64,000 nucleotides of DNA from Bacteroidota bacterium (GCA_947477885.1 CANJUD010000001.1:420632-484631), one strand, 5' to 3'; positions 9,291-18,931 are shown, numbered from the stretch's first letter. Notes: a model not told the origin generated them from the letters alone. Program-made: numbers and translations.

Positions 9291-10565
9291 ATGACTTATA
9301 AAGAACCTGCTCCATTGAGCAAAACCCATCTTAATCCTTTCGAGTCCATGATGTCACGCTTTGACATTGCCGCTAAAGCACTCGGATTAGACGACTCTTC
9401 CTATAATGTTTTAAAATCGCCCGCCAAAGTGGTGATGGTGAACTTGCCCGTTGTGATGGACAATGGCAAAGTACAAGTATTCGAAGGCTACCGTGTAGTG
9501 CATAATGCAAACCTTGGCCCCTCAAAAGGCGGTATTCGCTATAGCATGGATGTGAACTTAGATGAAGTGAAAGCTCTTGCTGCATGGATGACTTGGAAAT
9601 GTGCTGTAGTAGGAATTCCCTATGGTGGTGGTAAAGGCGGCGTTAAGTGCGACCCTCGTAGCATGAGCAAAGGCGAATTGGAAAGACTTACCCGTGCATA
9701 TACTGTTTCTATGATAGATGTGTTCGGTCCTGAAAAAGATATACCAGCACCCGATATGGGAACAGGCCCACAAGAGATGGCTTGGCTGATGGATGAATAT
9801 TCAAAAATAAAAGGCTATTCATGCCCCGCAGTTGTTACTGGAAAACCACTGGTACTTGGTGGTTCATTAGGCCGTGTAGAAGCTACCGGTCGTGGGGTGA
9901 TGGTTACTGCCCGTAGTGCCATGGCCAAAATGGGAATTAACCCAGTAGGTGCAACTTGTGCCGTACAAGGATTTGGAAACGTAGGTTCGATATCTGCGAA
10001 ATTATTAGCCACACAAGGTTTAAAAATTGTTGCCATATCCGATGTAACAGGTGGTTATTATAATGCTGAAGGAATTAATATAGAAGAGGCTATTGCTTAT
10101 CGCGATCGAAACCAAGGGACCTTGGAAGGATTTAAAGCTGATCGAATTAGTAATAATGAACTTTTAACTTTAGATGTAACTGTATTGGTTCCTGCTGCAA
10201 TGGAAGACCAGATTACTGCTGAAAATGCCAATGATATAAAAGCAAAACTAATAGTTGAAGGTGCGAACGGACCCACTTCGTGGAATGCTGATGAGATATT
10301 AAACGGCAAAGGCATTATGGTAGTTCCCGATATATTGGCCAATGCCGGCGGTGTAACTGTATCGTACTTTGAGTGGGTACAAAATCGCCTAGGCTATTAC
10401 TGGACAGAAGAACGCGTAAACCGCCGTGCCGACCGTACCATGAAAATGGCTTTTGAAGCAGTATATGCTGCGGCCCAAAAATACAATGTAAGCTGGCGAA
10501 TCGCCGCCTATGTGGTATCCATCGACAAGGTAGCCAACACCCAAAAATTCCGTGGCGTATTTTAA
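9291..10565 (+). CDS. gdhA: Glutamate dehydrogenase (Glu/Leu/Phe/Val dehydrogenase family)
   Basis: A 424-residue protein of the usual length for hexameric glutamate dehydrogenases. It interconverts glutamate with 2-oxoglutarate and ammonia using NAD(P). The substrate half contains GPSKGGIRYSMDVN and the Lys-rich active-site loop PYGGGKGGVKCDP. The conserved Asp sits in APDMGTGPQEMAW. The Rossmann half has the nucleotide motif GFGNVGS and then NAGGVTVSYFEWVQN. Cofactor preference cannot be settled by eye. The gene has its own strong promoter and is monocistronic-looking: a hairpin and word-repeat stretch follow the stop. A leucine or phenylalanine dehydrogenase is less likely given length and motifs. 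Confidence 0.93.
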   Translation: MTYKEPAPLSKTHLNPFESMMSRFDIAAKALGLDDSSYNVLKSPAKVVMVNLPVVMDNGKVQVFEGYRVVHNANLGPSKGGIRYSMDVNLDEVKALAAWMTWKCAVVGIPYGGGKGGVKCDPRSMSKGELERLTRAYTVSMIDVFGPEKDIPAPDMGTGPQEMAWLMDEYSKIKGYSCPAVVTGKPLVLGGSLGRVEATGRGVMVTARSAMAKMGINPVGATCAVQGFGNVGSISAKLLATQGLKIVAISDVTGGYYNAEGINIEEAIAYRDRNQGTLEGFKADRISNNELLTLDVTVLVPAAMEDQITAENANDIKAKLIVEGANGPTSWNADEILNGKGIMVVPDILANAGGVTVSYFEWVQNRLGYYWTEERVNRRADRTMKMAFEAVYAAAQKYNVSWRIAAYVVSIDKVANTQKFRGVF

Positions 10566-10661
10566 CCCTTGCTTCGTCCCGACTATTTGGGACTGCTCAG
10601 CCAGCGGCCTGATACTTGATACTAGCTACTATATACTTGATACTAACTACTTGATACTATT
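10566..10661. repeat. Word-iterated intergenic element A (TACTTGATACTA repeats)
   Basis: Directly after the gdh stop is a small palindrome GTCCC-N8-GGGAC (10576-10593), then three imperfect copies of TACTTGATACTA (about 10613-10660) ending at the psd start codon. It carries the octamer CGTCCCGA, also found in the minus strand of the element at 50.2 kb. Confidence 0.55.
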
Positions 10662-11318
10662 ATGATACACAAAGAAGGATTTGCTACAATTTTTATCGTT
10701 ACTTTGGTACTGGTAGGAATGAACTGGGGACTCACTTTCATCACCACCAATGAACTCATTGTTGGACTATTAATGTTGGCTTCGGTGGTTGTATTTGGTA
10801 TTGTATTACAATTCTTTCGCAACCCTAGCAGAAACACACCGATTAATGCAAATGATATTATAGCTCCATGCGATGGAAAAGTAGTAGTGATTGAAGAAGT
10901 AGAGGAACCAGAATATTTTAAGGACAAACGCATACAGGTTTCCATTTTTATGAACCCTTTTAATGTGCATGTAAATAGAAACCCAATAAGTGGAACTGTA
11001 AAATATAGCAAGTACCATCCAGGTAAATATTTGGTAGCTTGGCACCCCAAAAGTAGTACAGAAAATGAACGCACTACTATTGTAATAGAACAACCCGAAA
11101 AAAAGCAGGAAGTACTTTTTCGTCAAATAGCTGGGGCAATGGCCCGCCGAGTAGTGAACTATAGCAAAGAAGGACAACCAGCAATGCAAGGTGCTGAAAT
11201 GGGATTTATAAAATTTGGCAGCAGGGTAGATTTGTTTCTACCTATTGGCACGCAAATAAAAGTAAAACTGGGCGATAAAACAGTGGGTGGAGAAAGCGTA
11301 GTTGCTTCATTTACTTAA
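10662..11318 (+). CDS. psd: Phosphatidylserine decarboxylase family protein
   Basis: A 218-residue proenzyme of the short PSD type. It forms phosphatidylethanolamine from phosphatidylserine at the inner membrane. Residues 8-50 hold two hydrophobic membrane segments. IIAPCDGKVVVIEEV and SIFMNPFNVHVNRNPI are typical family blocks. The self-cleavage pair Gly186-Ser187 is in KFGSRVDLFLP; Ser187 would become the pyruvoyl cofactor. His residues in NVHVNR and KYHPG are conserved in the family. The next gene is an MsbA-type lipid exporter, so the pair fits envelope lipid biogenesis. CDP-diacylglycerol-serine transferase is not in the window. Confidence 0.9.
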   Translation: MIHKEGFATIFIVTLVLVGMNWGLTFITTNELIVGLLMLASVVVFGIVLQFFRNPSRNTPINANDIIAPCDGKVVVIEEVEEPEYFKDKRIQVSIFMNPFNVHVNRNPISGTVKYSKYHPGKYLVAWHPKSSTENERTTIVIEQPEKKQEVLFRQIAGAMARRVVNYSKEGQPAMQGAEMGFIKFGSRVDLFLPIGTQIKVKLGDKTVGGESVVASFT

Positions 11319-11413
11319 TCGTTATCTTCATTATATATATATGTAATGGTTGTATATATAATATATCTATTGACATACTATATTAAATTTAGCTTATCGT
11401 TATTATATAATTA

Positions 11414-13252
11414 GTGAATACAAAAATATATTTCCGCATCTTGGGTTTTGCCCGCAAATCGATGCAGATAATTCCTTTATATCTTATATTTACTTTAATG
11501 AGTATTGTTTTTGGCATGCTCAATATTATGCTGTTGATACCGCTACTCAAAGTTATTTTCGATAAAGCCTTGCCAAAACACTTGCCTGCACCTGCATTTG
11601 AAAATCCCTTTCAATATCTAGTTGATTCATTCAACTATCAGTTCGATAAAATATTGATTGAACATGGGAATTTGGGGTCATTATATTTTGTGTGCGGTGT
11701 GGTAATGGTATCCGTATTATTGGCCAATATATGTCGCTATATGGCTCAACGAACCATGCTTAAAATAAGGGTGAATGTAATTAAAAATCTAAGACAAGCT
11801 ATATATGATAAAATCGTATCGCTTGATTTGTCATTCTTCAATAACCAACGCAAAGGCGATTTAATGTCGAGCATGAGTAATGATGTGCAATCGATAGAAG
11901 ATACTATCGTATCGAGTATACAAGTGGTGTGCAAAGATCCGTTGATGATTATTATATATTTCATCATGCTGTTTTCTTTATCTGCTAAGCTTACTTGGTT
12001 TACCATTGTGATATTACCCATCACGGGTTTGATTATTTCGCAAATAAGCAAACGCCTAAAAAGAGATTCAACTGAGAGTCAAAAAACTTTGGGCAGCATA
12101 CTTTCAGTAACTGAAGAAACTATATCAGGCACCCGTATTATCAAAGCTTTTAATGCACAACATTATCTGCGTGACAAATTTGAAAACCTTAACTTCTATT
12201 ATTCCCGCACGCTGAAAAGAATGTTCTATATTAGAGATATTGCATCGCCTTTAACTGAGTTTATGGCCTACGGTGCAATCATTTCTATCATATTATATGT
12301 AGGGCCTTTGGTATTGTCTGACAAAAGTGATTTAACAGCAGAAGAATTTATAGGGTATATAGTTTTTTATGTGCGGATATTGGACCCCGCCAAAAATATC
12401 ACAGGAGCCATAGCAGCCATACAGCGTGGACTCGCATCGGGCGAAAGAATTTTCGCTATTATGGACGAAGAGCAACAAATCGTAGAAAAACCCAATGCTG
12501 AAAATTTGAATAGTTTTGAAAGAGATATTGTATTTGAGAACCTCTCATTTGCCTATACCAAAGGAGATAGAGGTTATGTATTAAAAGATATAAATCTAAC
12601 GATAAAGAAAGGTCAAATGATCGCATTGGTGGGTCATTCAGGAAGTGGTAAAACTACAATGAGTGATATGCTACCTCGTTATTACGACCCTAGCCAAGGC
12701 TGCGTGAAAATTGATGGACGCGATCTAAAGGATTTGAAACTGCATGGGTTACGCGATTTGATGGGTGTTGTTTCGCAAGAAGCAATTTTATTTAACGACA
12801 GTATATATAATAATATCGCTTTTGGATTGCCGCATATACTGCCAGAGCAAGTAGAGCAAGCAGCTCGCATTGCCAATGCCCACGATTTTATAATGCAAAC
12901 GGAAAACGGCTATCAAAGTATGATAGGAGACCGGGGAAATAAACTAAGTGGAGGACAAAGACAAAGACTTTCAATTGCCCGTGCAGTGTTAAAAAACCCA
13001 CCTATATTAATACTTGATGAAGCCACAAGTGCATTGGATACCGAAAGCGAAAAAATAGTACAAGATGCATTATATAAACTGATGCAAAACCGCACCAGTA
13101 TTGTAATCGCACACAGACTTAGCACGGTTCAAAATGCAGATATGATAGTGGTGATAGATAAAGGTGAAATTGTGCAACAAGGAACTCATGAAGTATTGAT
13201 TGCACAAGCAGGAATATATAAACAACTAAACGATTTACAAAAGTTGGGTTAA
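11414..13252 (+). CDS. MsbA-type ABC exporter (fused membrane and ATPase domains)
   Basis: A 612-residue half-transporter. The membrane domain (about 20-340) has six predicted helices and the ATPase domain is at about 365-610. Visible motifs are Walker A GHSGSGKTT (about 405), signature LSGGQRQRLSIARA (about 511), Walker B ILILDEATSAL (about 531) and the switch His in VIAHRLSTVQNAD. As a homodimer it would export a lipid or other amphiphile from the inner membrane; lipid A flipping (MsbA) is the usual assignment in Bacteroidota but is not proven by motifs. The start is GTG at 11414, immediately preceded by an in-frame stop (11408). An ATG 17 codons in is a possible alternative. Confidence 0.9.
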   Translation: MNTKIYFRILGFARKSMQIIPLYLIFTLMSIVFGMLNIMLLIPLLKVIFDKALPKHLPAPAFENPFQYLVDSFNYQFDKILIEHGNLGSLYFVCGVVMVSVLLANICRYMAQRTMLKIRVNVIKNLRQAIYDKIVSLDLSFFNNQRKGDLMSSMSNDVQSIEDTIVSSIQVVCKDPLMIIIYFIMLFSLSAKLTWFTIVILPITGLIISQISKRLKRDSTESQKTLGSILSVTEETISGTRIIKAFNAQHYLRDKFENLNFYYSRTLKRMFYIRDIASPLTEFMAYGAIISIILYVGPLVLSDKSDLTAEEFIGYIVFYVRILDPAKNITGAIAAIQRGLASGERIFAIMDEEQQIVEKPNAENLNSFERDIVFENLSFAYTKGDRGYVLKDINLTIKKGQMIALVGHSGSGKTTMSDMLPRYYDPSQGCVKIDGRDLKDLKLHGLRDLMGVVSQEAILFNDSIYNNIAFGLPHILPEQVEQAARIANAHDFIMQTENGYQSMIGDRGNKLSGGQRQRLSIARAVLKNPPILILDEATSALDTESEKIVQDALYKLMQNRTSIVIAHRLSTVQNADMIVVIDKGEIVQQGTHEVLIAQAGIYKQLNDLQKLG

Positions 13253-13291
13253 GTTGTGCATAAAATTCTCTGACAACTAGATCGCCTTTCC

Positions 13292-13299
13292 TATCTTTG
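13292..13299 (+). promoter_or_regulatory. -7 box TATCTTTG that decides the next start
   Basis: A perfect TAnnTTTG lying 15 bases upstream of ATG 13315. It overlaps the in-frame TTG at 13297, which therefore cannot be the start because it lies upstream of the expected transcription start. Confidence 0.55.
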
Positions 13300-13314
13300 T
13301 TTTGTCTTTTCTAC

Positions 13315-14001
13315 ATGAAACATATATATAATACTTTTATACTCATTTTTGTCTCAAATGTATTGAGCATGCCATATGCAGCCGCTCAAACTCCAGAGAA
13401 GGCTGGCAAAAAATTAAATTATTTGCAAAATGAGGGTTATGCGAAAGCTTTAAAATATGCTGCATACGAAAATAAACCTGTCCTATTATTTTTTAATTCG
13501 CACGATTGCCACCAATGCGAAAAGTTCAGCAGTGAGGTAATGGAGAGCGATACTTTTATCAATACGATTAAAGGAAAATTTGTGGCCGTAAATGCTTCAA
13601 TAAATAATGATGATGCTAAAAAAGCAGCAATCAAATTTGGTGTATTGAAACTTCCATTATTGCTGTTAATGCATTCAGCCAACCCTGAGTTTTACTATAT
13701 ATGTGAAATGACCATGAATGCGGACTCGATGGCTAAACAAGCCGATGTATTTACCGCAGCCAAAAACTTATATGACCAAATTTTGTTGATGACCACTACT
13801 AATAAAATAAGCAGTGATTCTGCATCGGCAGCTATTGCACGTAATTATGCCAAACGCGATTATACAAAATATAAAGACAACGAAGCAGTATCGCATTGCA
13901 AGTCGCGAACTTTAGATATTAAGTTTTTTACCAAGTTTAAAGATATATATATACAAGAGTGGGAAATACAGAAGAAAAAAGCAGTAGCCAAAAAGCCTTA
14001 A
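13315..14001 (+). CDS. Secreted thioredoxin-like protein
   Basis: A 228-residue protein with a signal peptide (hydrophobic core at 7-20, ending YAAAQ). A thioredoxin-fold domain (about 40-150) contains the redox pair C65-H-Q-C68 in SHDCHQCEKF, within the pattern KPVLLFFNSxDC typical of periplasmic DsbD/thioredoxin-7-like proteins. The cis-Pro loop is KLPLLLLM. The C-terminal 75 residues are Lys-rich and unassigned. It probably acts as a periplasmic thiol oxidoreductase (inference). Its end overlaps the glycosyltransferase start by 43 bases, so the two are co-transcribed. I chose ATG 13315 over upstream TTG 13297 because of the promoter position. Confidence 0.85.
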   Translation: MKHIYNTFILIFVSNVLSMPYAAAQTPEKAGKKLNYLQNEGYAKALKYAAYENKPVLLFFNSHDCHQCEKFSSEVMESDTFINTIKGKFVAVNASINNDDAKKAAIKFGVLKLPLLLLMHSANPEFYYICEMTMNADSMAKQADVFTAAKNLYDQILLMTTTNKISSDSASAAIARNYAKRDYTKYKDNEAVSHCKSRTLDIKFFTKFKDIYIQEWEIQKKKAVAKKP

Positions 14002-15143
14002 GAGTTTTAATCGTAGGGCCTGCACATCCCTTGCGTGGTGGGCTTGCCACTTTCGACGAACGCCTTTGTAAAACTTTTAACGACCTTGGCCACCATTGCG
14101 AAATATTAAATTTCAGCCTGCAATACCCCAATATATTATTCCCCGGTAAAACACAATATAGTGATGAACCTGCTCCTAAAGATATTATAATAAATACAGA
14201 ACTTAATTCAGTAAATCCTTTTAATTGGCTTGCTAAAGGATTAAAATATAAAAAGCAAAATTATGATTTTTTGGTATTCCGTTTTTGGATGCCTTTTATG
14301 GGGCCATGTTTAGGCAGCATAGCACGCATAGTGAAGTCGAATAAGAAAACTAAAATTTTAGCGATTGCTGATAATTTAATTCCCCACGAAAAAAGGGCAG
14401 GCGATACACTTTTAACCAAATATTTTATCAATACCACCCAAGCTTTACTCACCATGTCTCAGTCAGTAATGCATGATATTGATATACATTTTCCAGGCAA
14501 ACCCAAAGCATATAATCCGCATCCCATGTACGATTCTTTTGGCCCTGCTGTAAGCAGAGAAACAGCATTGAAAGAATTAAATCTTGATCCCAGCTATCGC
14601 TACCTTTTATTTTTTGGTTTTATAAGAAAATACAAAGGGCTTGATATATTATTAGAGTCTTTAGCAAAAAGTAAATATTTTAATAATGCTACAAAAAAAG
14701 TTAAAGTAATAATTGCCGGAGAATTTTATGAAGACTCAAAACCTTATATGGATTTGATAGAAAAATACAACCTTCAGGAGCATCTAATTTTGCACACAGA
14801 TTTCATACAAAATAGCAAAGTCCCAAATTATTTTTGTGCGGCTGATATGGTAGTACAGCCTTATCATAGTGCTACACAAAGTGGGGTTACTCAAATTGCT
14901 TATTATTATAATGTGCCGATGCTTGTAACGGATGTGGGCGGCTTGGCTGAGCTGGTTCCGCACAACGAAGTAGGCTATGTGTGCCAACCAAATGCCGAAG
15001 CAGTTGCAACCTGTATTGACGATTTTTTCGACAACAATAGATATGATATCATGAAAGCAAATGTAGAAGTATATAAAAAGAATTTTTCTTGGAATTCATT
15101 GGTTGAAAAACTGATTGGATTATATAATAATATCAAACCTTAA
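13959..15143 (+). CDS. Glycosyltransferase (GT-B fold, family 4-like)
   Basis: A 394-residue cytoplasmic or membrane-associated sugar transferase. The N-terminal half begins VLIVGPAHPLRGGLATF, the Gly-rich loop of GT-B enzymes. The C-terminal half has YLLFFGFIRKYKGLDILL, the donor-binding region, and ends with the conserved block VQPYHSATQSGVTQIAYY followed by LVTDVGGLAELV. Acceptor and donor are unknown. The first in-frame start is GTG 13959, inside the preceding gene; the conserved core begins at residue 15, so a start much further in is unlikely. The small membrane-anchored protein gene begins 11 bases after its stop. Confidence 0.88.
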   Translation: MGNTEEKSSSQKALRVLIVGPAHPLRGGLATFDERLCKTFNDLGHHCEILNFSLQYPNILFPGKTQYSDEPAPKDIIINTELNSVNPFNWLAKGLKYKKQNYDFLVFRFWMPFMGPCLGSIARIVKSNKKTKILAIADNLIPHEKRAGDTLLTKYFINTTQALLTMSQSVMHDIDIHFPGKPKAYNPHPMYDSFGPAVSRETALKELNLDPSYRYLLFFGFIRKYKGLDILLESLAKSKYFNNATKKVKVIIAGEFYEDSKPYMDLIEKYNLQEHLILHTDFIQNSKVPNYFCAADMVVQPYHSATQSGVTQIAYYYNVPMLVTDVGGLAELVPHNEVGYVCQPNAEAVATCIDDFFDNNRYDIMKANVEVYKKNFSWNSLVEKLIGLYNNIKP

Positions 15144-15154
15144 ATTAAATTAAC

Positions 15155-15829
15155 ATGGCATCAACAAAAAAATATAGCCTCGCATTTATTATTATAATTT
15201 CCCTCACAGGTATATTATACTTTTCGTGGGATTATTATAATAATTCGAAAGAATTAACCAGTGAAAAAAATACTCCCGAAGATTCGCTGAAAGATTTAGA
15301 TGCAATGGATACAATTGTTATGGGAACTAAAAGCATTGATGACATTGAGAAGAAATTTGGCAAATCGAAAGTTGACAAATTTGCAGGCAACTATTATATT
15401 GATAAAGAAGTAGGATATATATTTGAAGTGGAGAATGCCCAAGATTACAAGTTGAAATATAATTTTGAAAAGAAAATAAAACCCGATGATCCAATATTAA
15501 GATGTAGCCCAGGGAACAATATATTTTTTGAGATTACTGAAGTGCAACTACAAAAAGGTATGGGTATAGATGATTATATAAATAAATGGTGCCTACCTGG
15601 AATATATGGCAGTAGTAAATATCCCAAAGTCGATTTCAACTATCAAGTTCAAACTGCATCTTTTAGCGGTGAGTTTCCTGTATATAAGCAATTATTATAT
15701 TCTAAATATTGTTTAAAGGATGATAAGGTTATTGCGTGTATGCTTCGGTATGATGCCAAAGATTCTGAGAATCGTTTTGTAAAAGCTTTGTTTAAATCAG
15801 TAGAAGGATTTAAGCTAATAGCTAAATAA
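15155..15829 (+). CDS. Membrane-anchored protein of unknown function
   Basis: A 224-residue protein with one N-terminal hydrophobic helix (about 8-25) that could be an uncleaved anchor, then an acidic linker (30-50) and a soluble domain with several Tyr, Lys and paired Cys (CSPGNN and WCLPG). I do not recognise a family. It follows the glycosyltransferase by 11 bases and ends 4 bases before a strong bidirectional terminator, so it is the last gene of the run starting at the thioredoxin-like gene. Confidence 0.75.
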   Translation: MASTKKYSLAFIIIISLTGILYFSWDYYNNSKELTSEKNTPEDSLKDLDAMDTIVMGTKSIDDIEKKFGKSKVDKFAGNYYIDKEVGYIFEVENAQDYKLKYNFEKKIKPDDPILRCSPGNNIFFEITEVQLQKGMGIDDYINKWCLPGIYGSSKYPKVDFNYQVQTASFSGEFPVYKQLLYSKYCLKDDKVIACMLRYDAKDSENRFVKALFKSVEGFKLIAK

Positions 15830-15830
15830 A

Positions 15831-15858
15831 AAAGCAGGTTCAATGAACCTGCTTTTTT
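15831..15858. terminator. Bidirectional intrinsic terminator
   Basis: GCAGGTTC (15834-15841), a three-base loop, and GAACCTGC (15845-15852), with A6 before and T6 after. It serves the plus-strand operon and the convergent T9SS gene. Confidence 0.85.
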
Positions 15859-15880
15859 ATAAAAAAAATATTGAGAAATA

Positions 15881-16549
15881 TTATAATTTAACAAATTTAA
15901 CATTTACTTCTATTCCAAATTTTTCAAAATGGAATATGTAAACACCTTTGGGTAAAAATGGCAATGAAATATTTTGTATATCGTTACCATTTAACTGCTG
16001 TGTAGCAATTGATCTCCCGCTTAAATCAATAATTTTTACTTGTTTAAAATCTGATATGCCTGATACCTGTATATCATCGGCAGCATTATATAAAATCACT
16101 TTTGGTGTTTTCGATTTCACATCTTCAATAGCTGTACACCAAGCTTTCAAATTAAAAATCAAGGTATCGGTTTTGGTAGGGTCAGAATCTAGTTTAATGG
16201 CTAGGGCTATTTGGCCACTTCCACATTCTGAATTTGTTTCCACATCCAAGGTAAAGGTTTTTGTTTTACCTTTTCCTATTAAAAACTGATTACTGGTATT
16301 AAAAGGGGTATTATGGCATACACTGGGGTCGCAAAGTGTGCATACCCATGTATTTTTAAGTGATGCGTTAATCAAAGTCCAGGTAAAATCTGAATCGGTA
16401 GTGCTGTTATTGGTAATTTGCACAGTCTTGGCTAAACTACCGCCAGTGGCTGCGTCTAAATTAATTGTTTTTTGGGACAATGTAAATTGCTGACCAAAAA
16501 TAGTGAGGGTAAAAAAGAGGAAAACTTGGAGTGAAATGATTTTTTTCAT
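15881..16549 (-). CDS. Small T9SS cargo protein
   Basis: 222 residues when started at ATG 16549, giving a standard signal peptide MKKIISLQVFLFFTL ending FGQQ; the longer frame from 16606 would add 19 residues before it. The mature part (about 20-140) is Thr/Asn-rich and carries two Cys pairs (WVCTLCDPSVC), with the beta pattern of an Ig-like fold. The last 75 residues form a degenerate type A sorting domain (DLSGRSIATQQLNGND, ending VKFVKL). The promoter (TATTTTTG) lies 26 bases upstream of the chosen start and inside the longer frame's leader, supporting the shorter form. Confidence 0.8.
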   Translation of the reverse strand: MKKIISLQVFLFFTLTIFGQQFTLSQKTINLDAATGGSLAKTVQITNNSTTDSDFTWTLINASLKNTWVCTLCDPSVCHNTPFNTSNQFLIGKGKTKTFTLDVETNSECGSGQIALAIKLDSDPTKTDTLIFNLKAWCTAIEDVKSKTPKVILYNAADDIQVSGISDFKQVKIIDLSGRSIATQQLNGNDIQNISLPFLPKGVYIFHFEKFGIEVNVKFVKL

Positions 16550-16574
16550 TTTAATAAGTACTGTTAATTTAAGG

Positions 16575-16606
16575 CAAAAATAAAGGAAAGTATTTGAGAA
16601 TGGCAA
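16575..16606 (-). promoter_or_regulatory. Promoter, TTG-N21-TATTTTTG
   Basis: On the minus strand, TTG (16604-16606) and TATTTTTG (16575-16582) are separated by 21 bases, upstream of ATG 16549. Confidence 0.5.
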
Positions 16607-16679
16607 CTTTTTTCTACTTAAACTTTTTTGATTTACTCAAAAAAAGAAATTTTTATTTTTCAATATAAAAACAAGATTG

Positions 16680-16687
16680 TACCTTTG
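16680..16687 (+). promoter_or_regulatory. -7 box TACCTTTG
   Basis: A perfect TAnnTTTG 33 bases upstream of ATG 16721, which supports that ATG over the upstream one at 16628. Confidence 0.55.
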
Positions 16688-16720
16688 GCAATTAAAATTA
16701 ATCTAAAATCAATAAAAAAC

Positions 16721-18931
16721 ATGAAAAAACTATTACTTGGACTGGCCTTATTGGCTGCAGGGACAGCATCCTATGCTCAATCTTATTATTCCATTAAAAA
16801 AACAGGAGTTGCCGACTCATACGATTGGCAATACGGACTGACAAGCGGTACAGCAATCCTTAACAAGCCTTCTAATGATGCATTATCTGCTAGCCAGACA
16901 GTGCCTTTCTCTTTCACTTTATTTGGCAATAGCTATACTTCTTACAAAGCTTCTGACAATGGTTACATTACTTTCGATGCAAGTGCTTCTGCAAGTGATA
17001 ATACTCCAGCAGCTTTACCTTCTTCTTCAAAACCACAAAATTCTATCTTTGGATTTTGGGCTGATTTAGAATTGAAAGCAGCTCCGAATGCAAATTTCCC
17101 AGTCAAAGTGTTGAACTATACTTATGGCAGTTCTCCTAACAGGGTTCATGTGATTCAGTGGTATGGCGTATCTAAAAAAGGTGTTGCTATTGCAGCCAAC
17201 GGCGATGTACTTGCATTTGCAGTAAGATTATACGAAGACAGCCATTTTGATGTGGTTTACAGCTGGGGTGGCAATGCCAACTTTACCGGTTCAGTTGGTA
17301 CTCAAGATGCTGGAAGCAATGCCTACACACTTTCTGGTAGTCCTTCTTTTGCTTTCCCACTTACTGCTGGTGGTAGCCAAAAAAATAGCGATGCTATTAT
17401 ATATACTTTCAAATCGGGTTCTCAACCAGATTGGGATGCTTCTGTAATTTCCTCTACAATTAAAACTGTAGTAAAAATGGGCAATGTAAACGTAGGTGGT
17501 GTAGTTACCAATTATGGCAAAAGTGCCATCACTTCATTCGACATCAATTATAGTGTTGATGGTGGTGCAACAATAACTAAAAATATTACCAGTGTAAATA
17601 TTGCTCCAGGTGGGGGTACTTATAAATTTACCCATCCTACAGCATGGGTTCCTGCTACACTAGGCAAATTATATGCTTGCAAAATTTGGGCTTCTAATTT
17701 AAATGGAAATACCGATGCAAATCCTAGCGATGATGAATTCAATGTTAACTGTTTTGTAAACGAAGGCCTTAGTGGAACCAAACACGTATTATTGGAAGAA
17801 GGTTCTGGCGGTTGGTGCGGTTACTGCCCCGATGGCCACTTGATTATGACCAGTATATTGGAAGACCCCAACTACGCTGGCAAAGTATTCGGTGTGGTGC
17901 ATCACAATGGCGACGGCATGACCAATGCTAACAGTGATATTATTAATACTAAATTCGCAACTGGCTATCCTTATGGTATGATTGACCGTACCCTTTTCTC
18001 GGGTCAAACCACCGTGGGGTTGAGCCGTAACCTATGGGTACAAAATGTAGATGCGAAACTTAATGCTTCTACGCCTGTTGATGTTACCATCACCAATAAA
18101 AAATATGATCCTGCTACCCGTAAATTAACCTTTACCGTAAAAGCTAATTTTGCCGATTACTACATGGGCGACCTTCGTATCAATGCTTTCATTATTGAAG
18201 ATAAAGTTCGTGGTGCCGATGTTCACTCAACATGGACACAACATCAGTATTTTAGCAAACAAGGTTCTGCCGCCGGCGGTCCTTCGCATCCATTATATAA
18301 TCTGCCTGAATGGATGGTAGGTTATGTTCACAACCATGTGGTTCGTAAAGTTAATCCTGTAGCTACTTCATCTGCCTGGGGCGATGCAGGTATAATCCCA
18401 ACTATTGTTGCCAAAGGCGATAACTATACCCAAAATTATTCTTATACAATCCCCGTGGTTAAAACCGTTACTGGCCTTACTGGCAAAAACACCCTTCCTT
18501 GCAATTTGTGTAACGAAAATGATGGTGATGGTATGAACAAAGCTGATGATATTAAAATTATTGGTTATGTAAGTATGTACGATGCTACTGATATAACCAA
18601 ATATGAAGTATTAAACTCAATGGAAGAAAGTTCTGTTTGGGGAACTGGTGTAACTGAAAAACGTGTTTCTACAATTTCAGTAAGCTCATTATATCCTAAC
18701 CCTACAACTGATGTAATCAATGTGGAATTGAACTTGACCCAATCAGCAAATGTAGCTGTAACAATCACTGATGTTGCTGGTAAATTGGTTCAAACCGTTG
18801 CTAACAAATCACTTCCTAATGGTGCTTCTATGTTGCCACTTTCTACTTTATCGCTTGAGAATGGTATTTACTTTATGACCTTGAATGTAAACGGACAAAG
18901 CGTAACTCACCGTTTCGTAGTTGCTCGTTAA
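16721..18931 (+). CDS. T9SS cargo protein with Omp28-like thioredoxin-fold domain
   Basis: A 736-residue secreted protein started at ATG 16721, giving signal peptide MKKLLLGLALLAAGTASYAQ. The N-terminal 250 residues form a beta-rich domain. A CARDB-like stretch follows (about 250-345). An Omp28-related domain (about 350-600) begins HVLLEEGSGGWCGYCPDGH with a redox-type pair C366-x-x-C369. The C-terminal type A sorting domain begins near 660 (SLYPNPTTDVINVELN) and ends RFVVAR. Omp28-type proteins are surface antigens of Bacteroidota with a thioredoxin-like fold; thiol chemistry at the cell surface is plausible but unproven. A strong terminator follows. Confidence 0.88.
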   Translation: MKKLLLGLALLAAGTASYAQSYYSIKKTGVADSYDWQYGLTSGTAILNKPSNDALSASQTVPFSFTLFGNSYTSYKASDNGYITFDASASASDNTPAALPSSSKPQNSIFGFWADLELKAAPNANFPVKVLNYTYGSSPNRVHVIQWYGVSKKGVAIAANGDVLAFAVRLYEDSHFDVVYSWGGNANFTGSVGTQDAGSNAYTLSGSPSFAFPLTAGGSQKNSDAIIYTFKSGSQPDWDASVISSTIKTVVKMGNVNVGGVVTNYGKSAITSFDINYSVDGGATITKNITSVNIAPGGGTYKFTHPTAWVPATLGKLYACKIWASNLNGNTDANPSDDEFNVNCFVNEGLSGTKHVLLEEGSGGWCGYCPDGHLIMTSILEDPNYAGKVFGVVHHNGDGMTNANSDIINTKFATGYPYGMIDRTLFSGQTTVGLSRNLWVQNVDAKLNASTPVDVTITNKKYDPATRKLTFTVKANFADYYMGDLRINAFIIEDKVRGADVHSTWTQHQYFSKQGSAAGGPSHPLYNLPEWMVGYVHNHVVRKVNPVATSSAWGDAGIIPTIVAKGDNYTQNYSYTIPVVKTVTGLTGKNTLPCNLCNENDGDGMNKADDIKIIGYVSMYDATDITKYEVLNSMEESSVWGTGVTEKRVSTISVSSLYPNPTTDVINVELNLTQSANVAVTITDVAGKLVQTVANKSLPNGASMLPLSTLSLENGIYFMTLNVNGQSVTHRFVVAR

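Noticed and set aside
13297-13314. TTG start giving six extra residues on the thioredoxin-like protein
   Set aside because: It overlaps the TATCTTTG -7 box and would lie upstream of the transcript.
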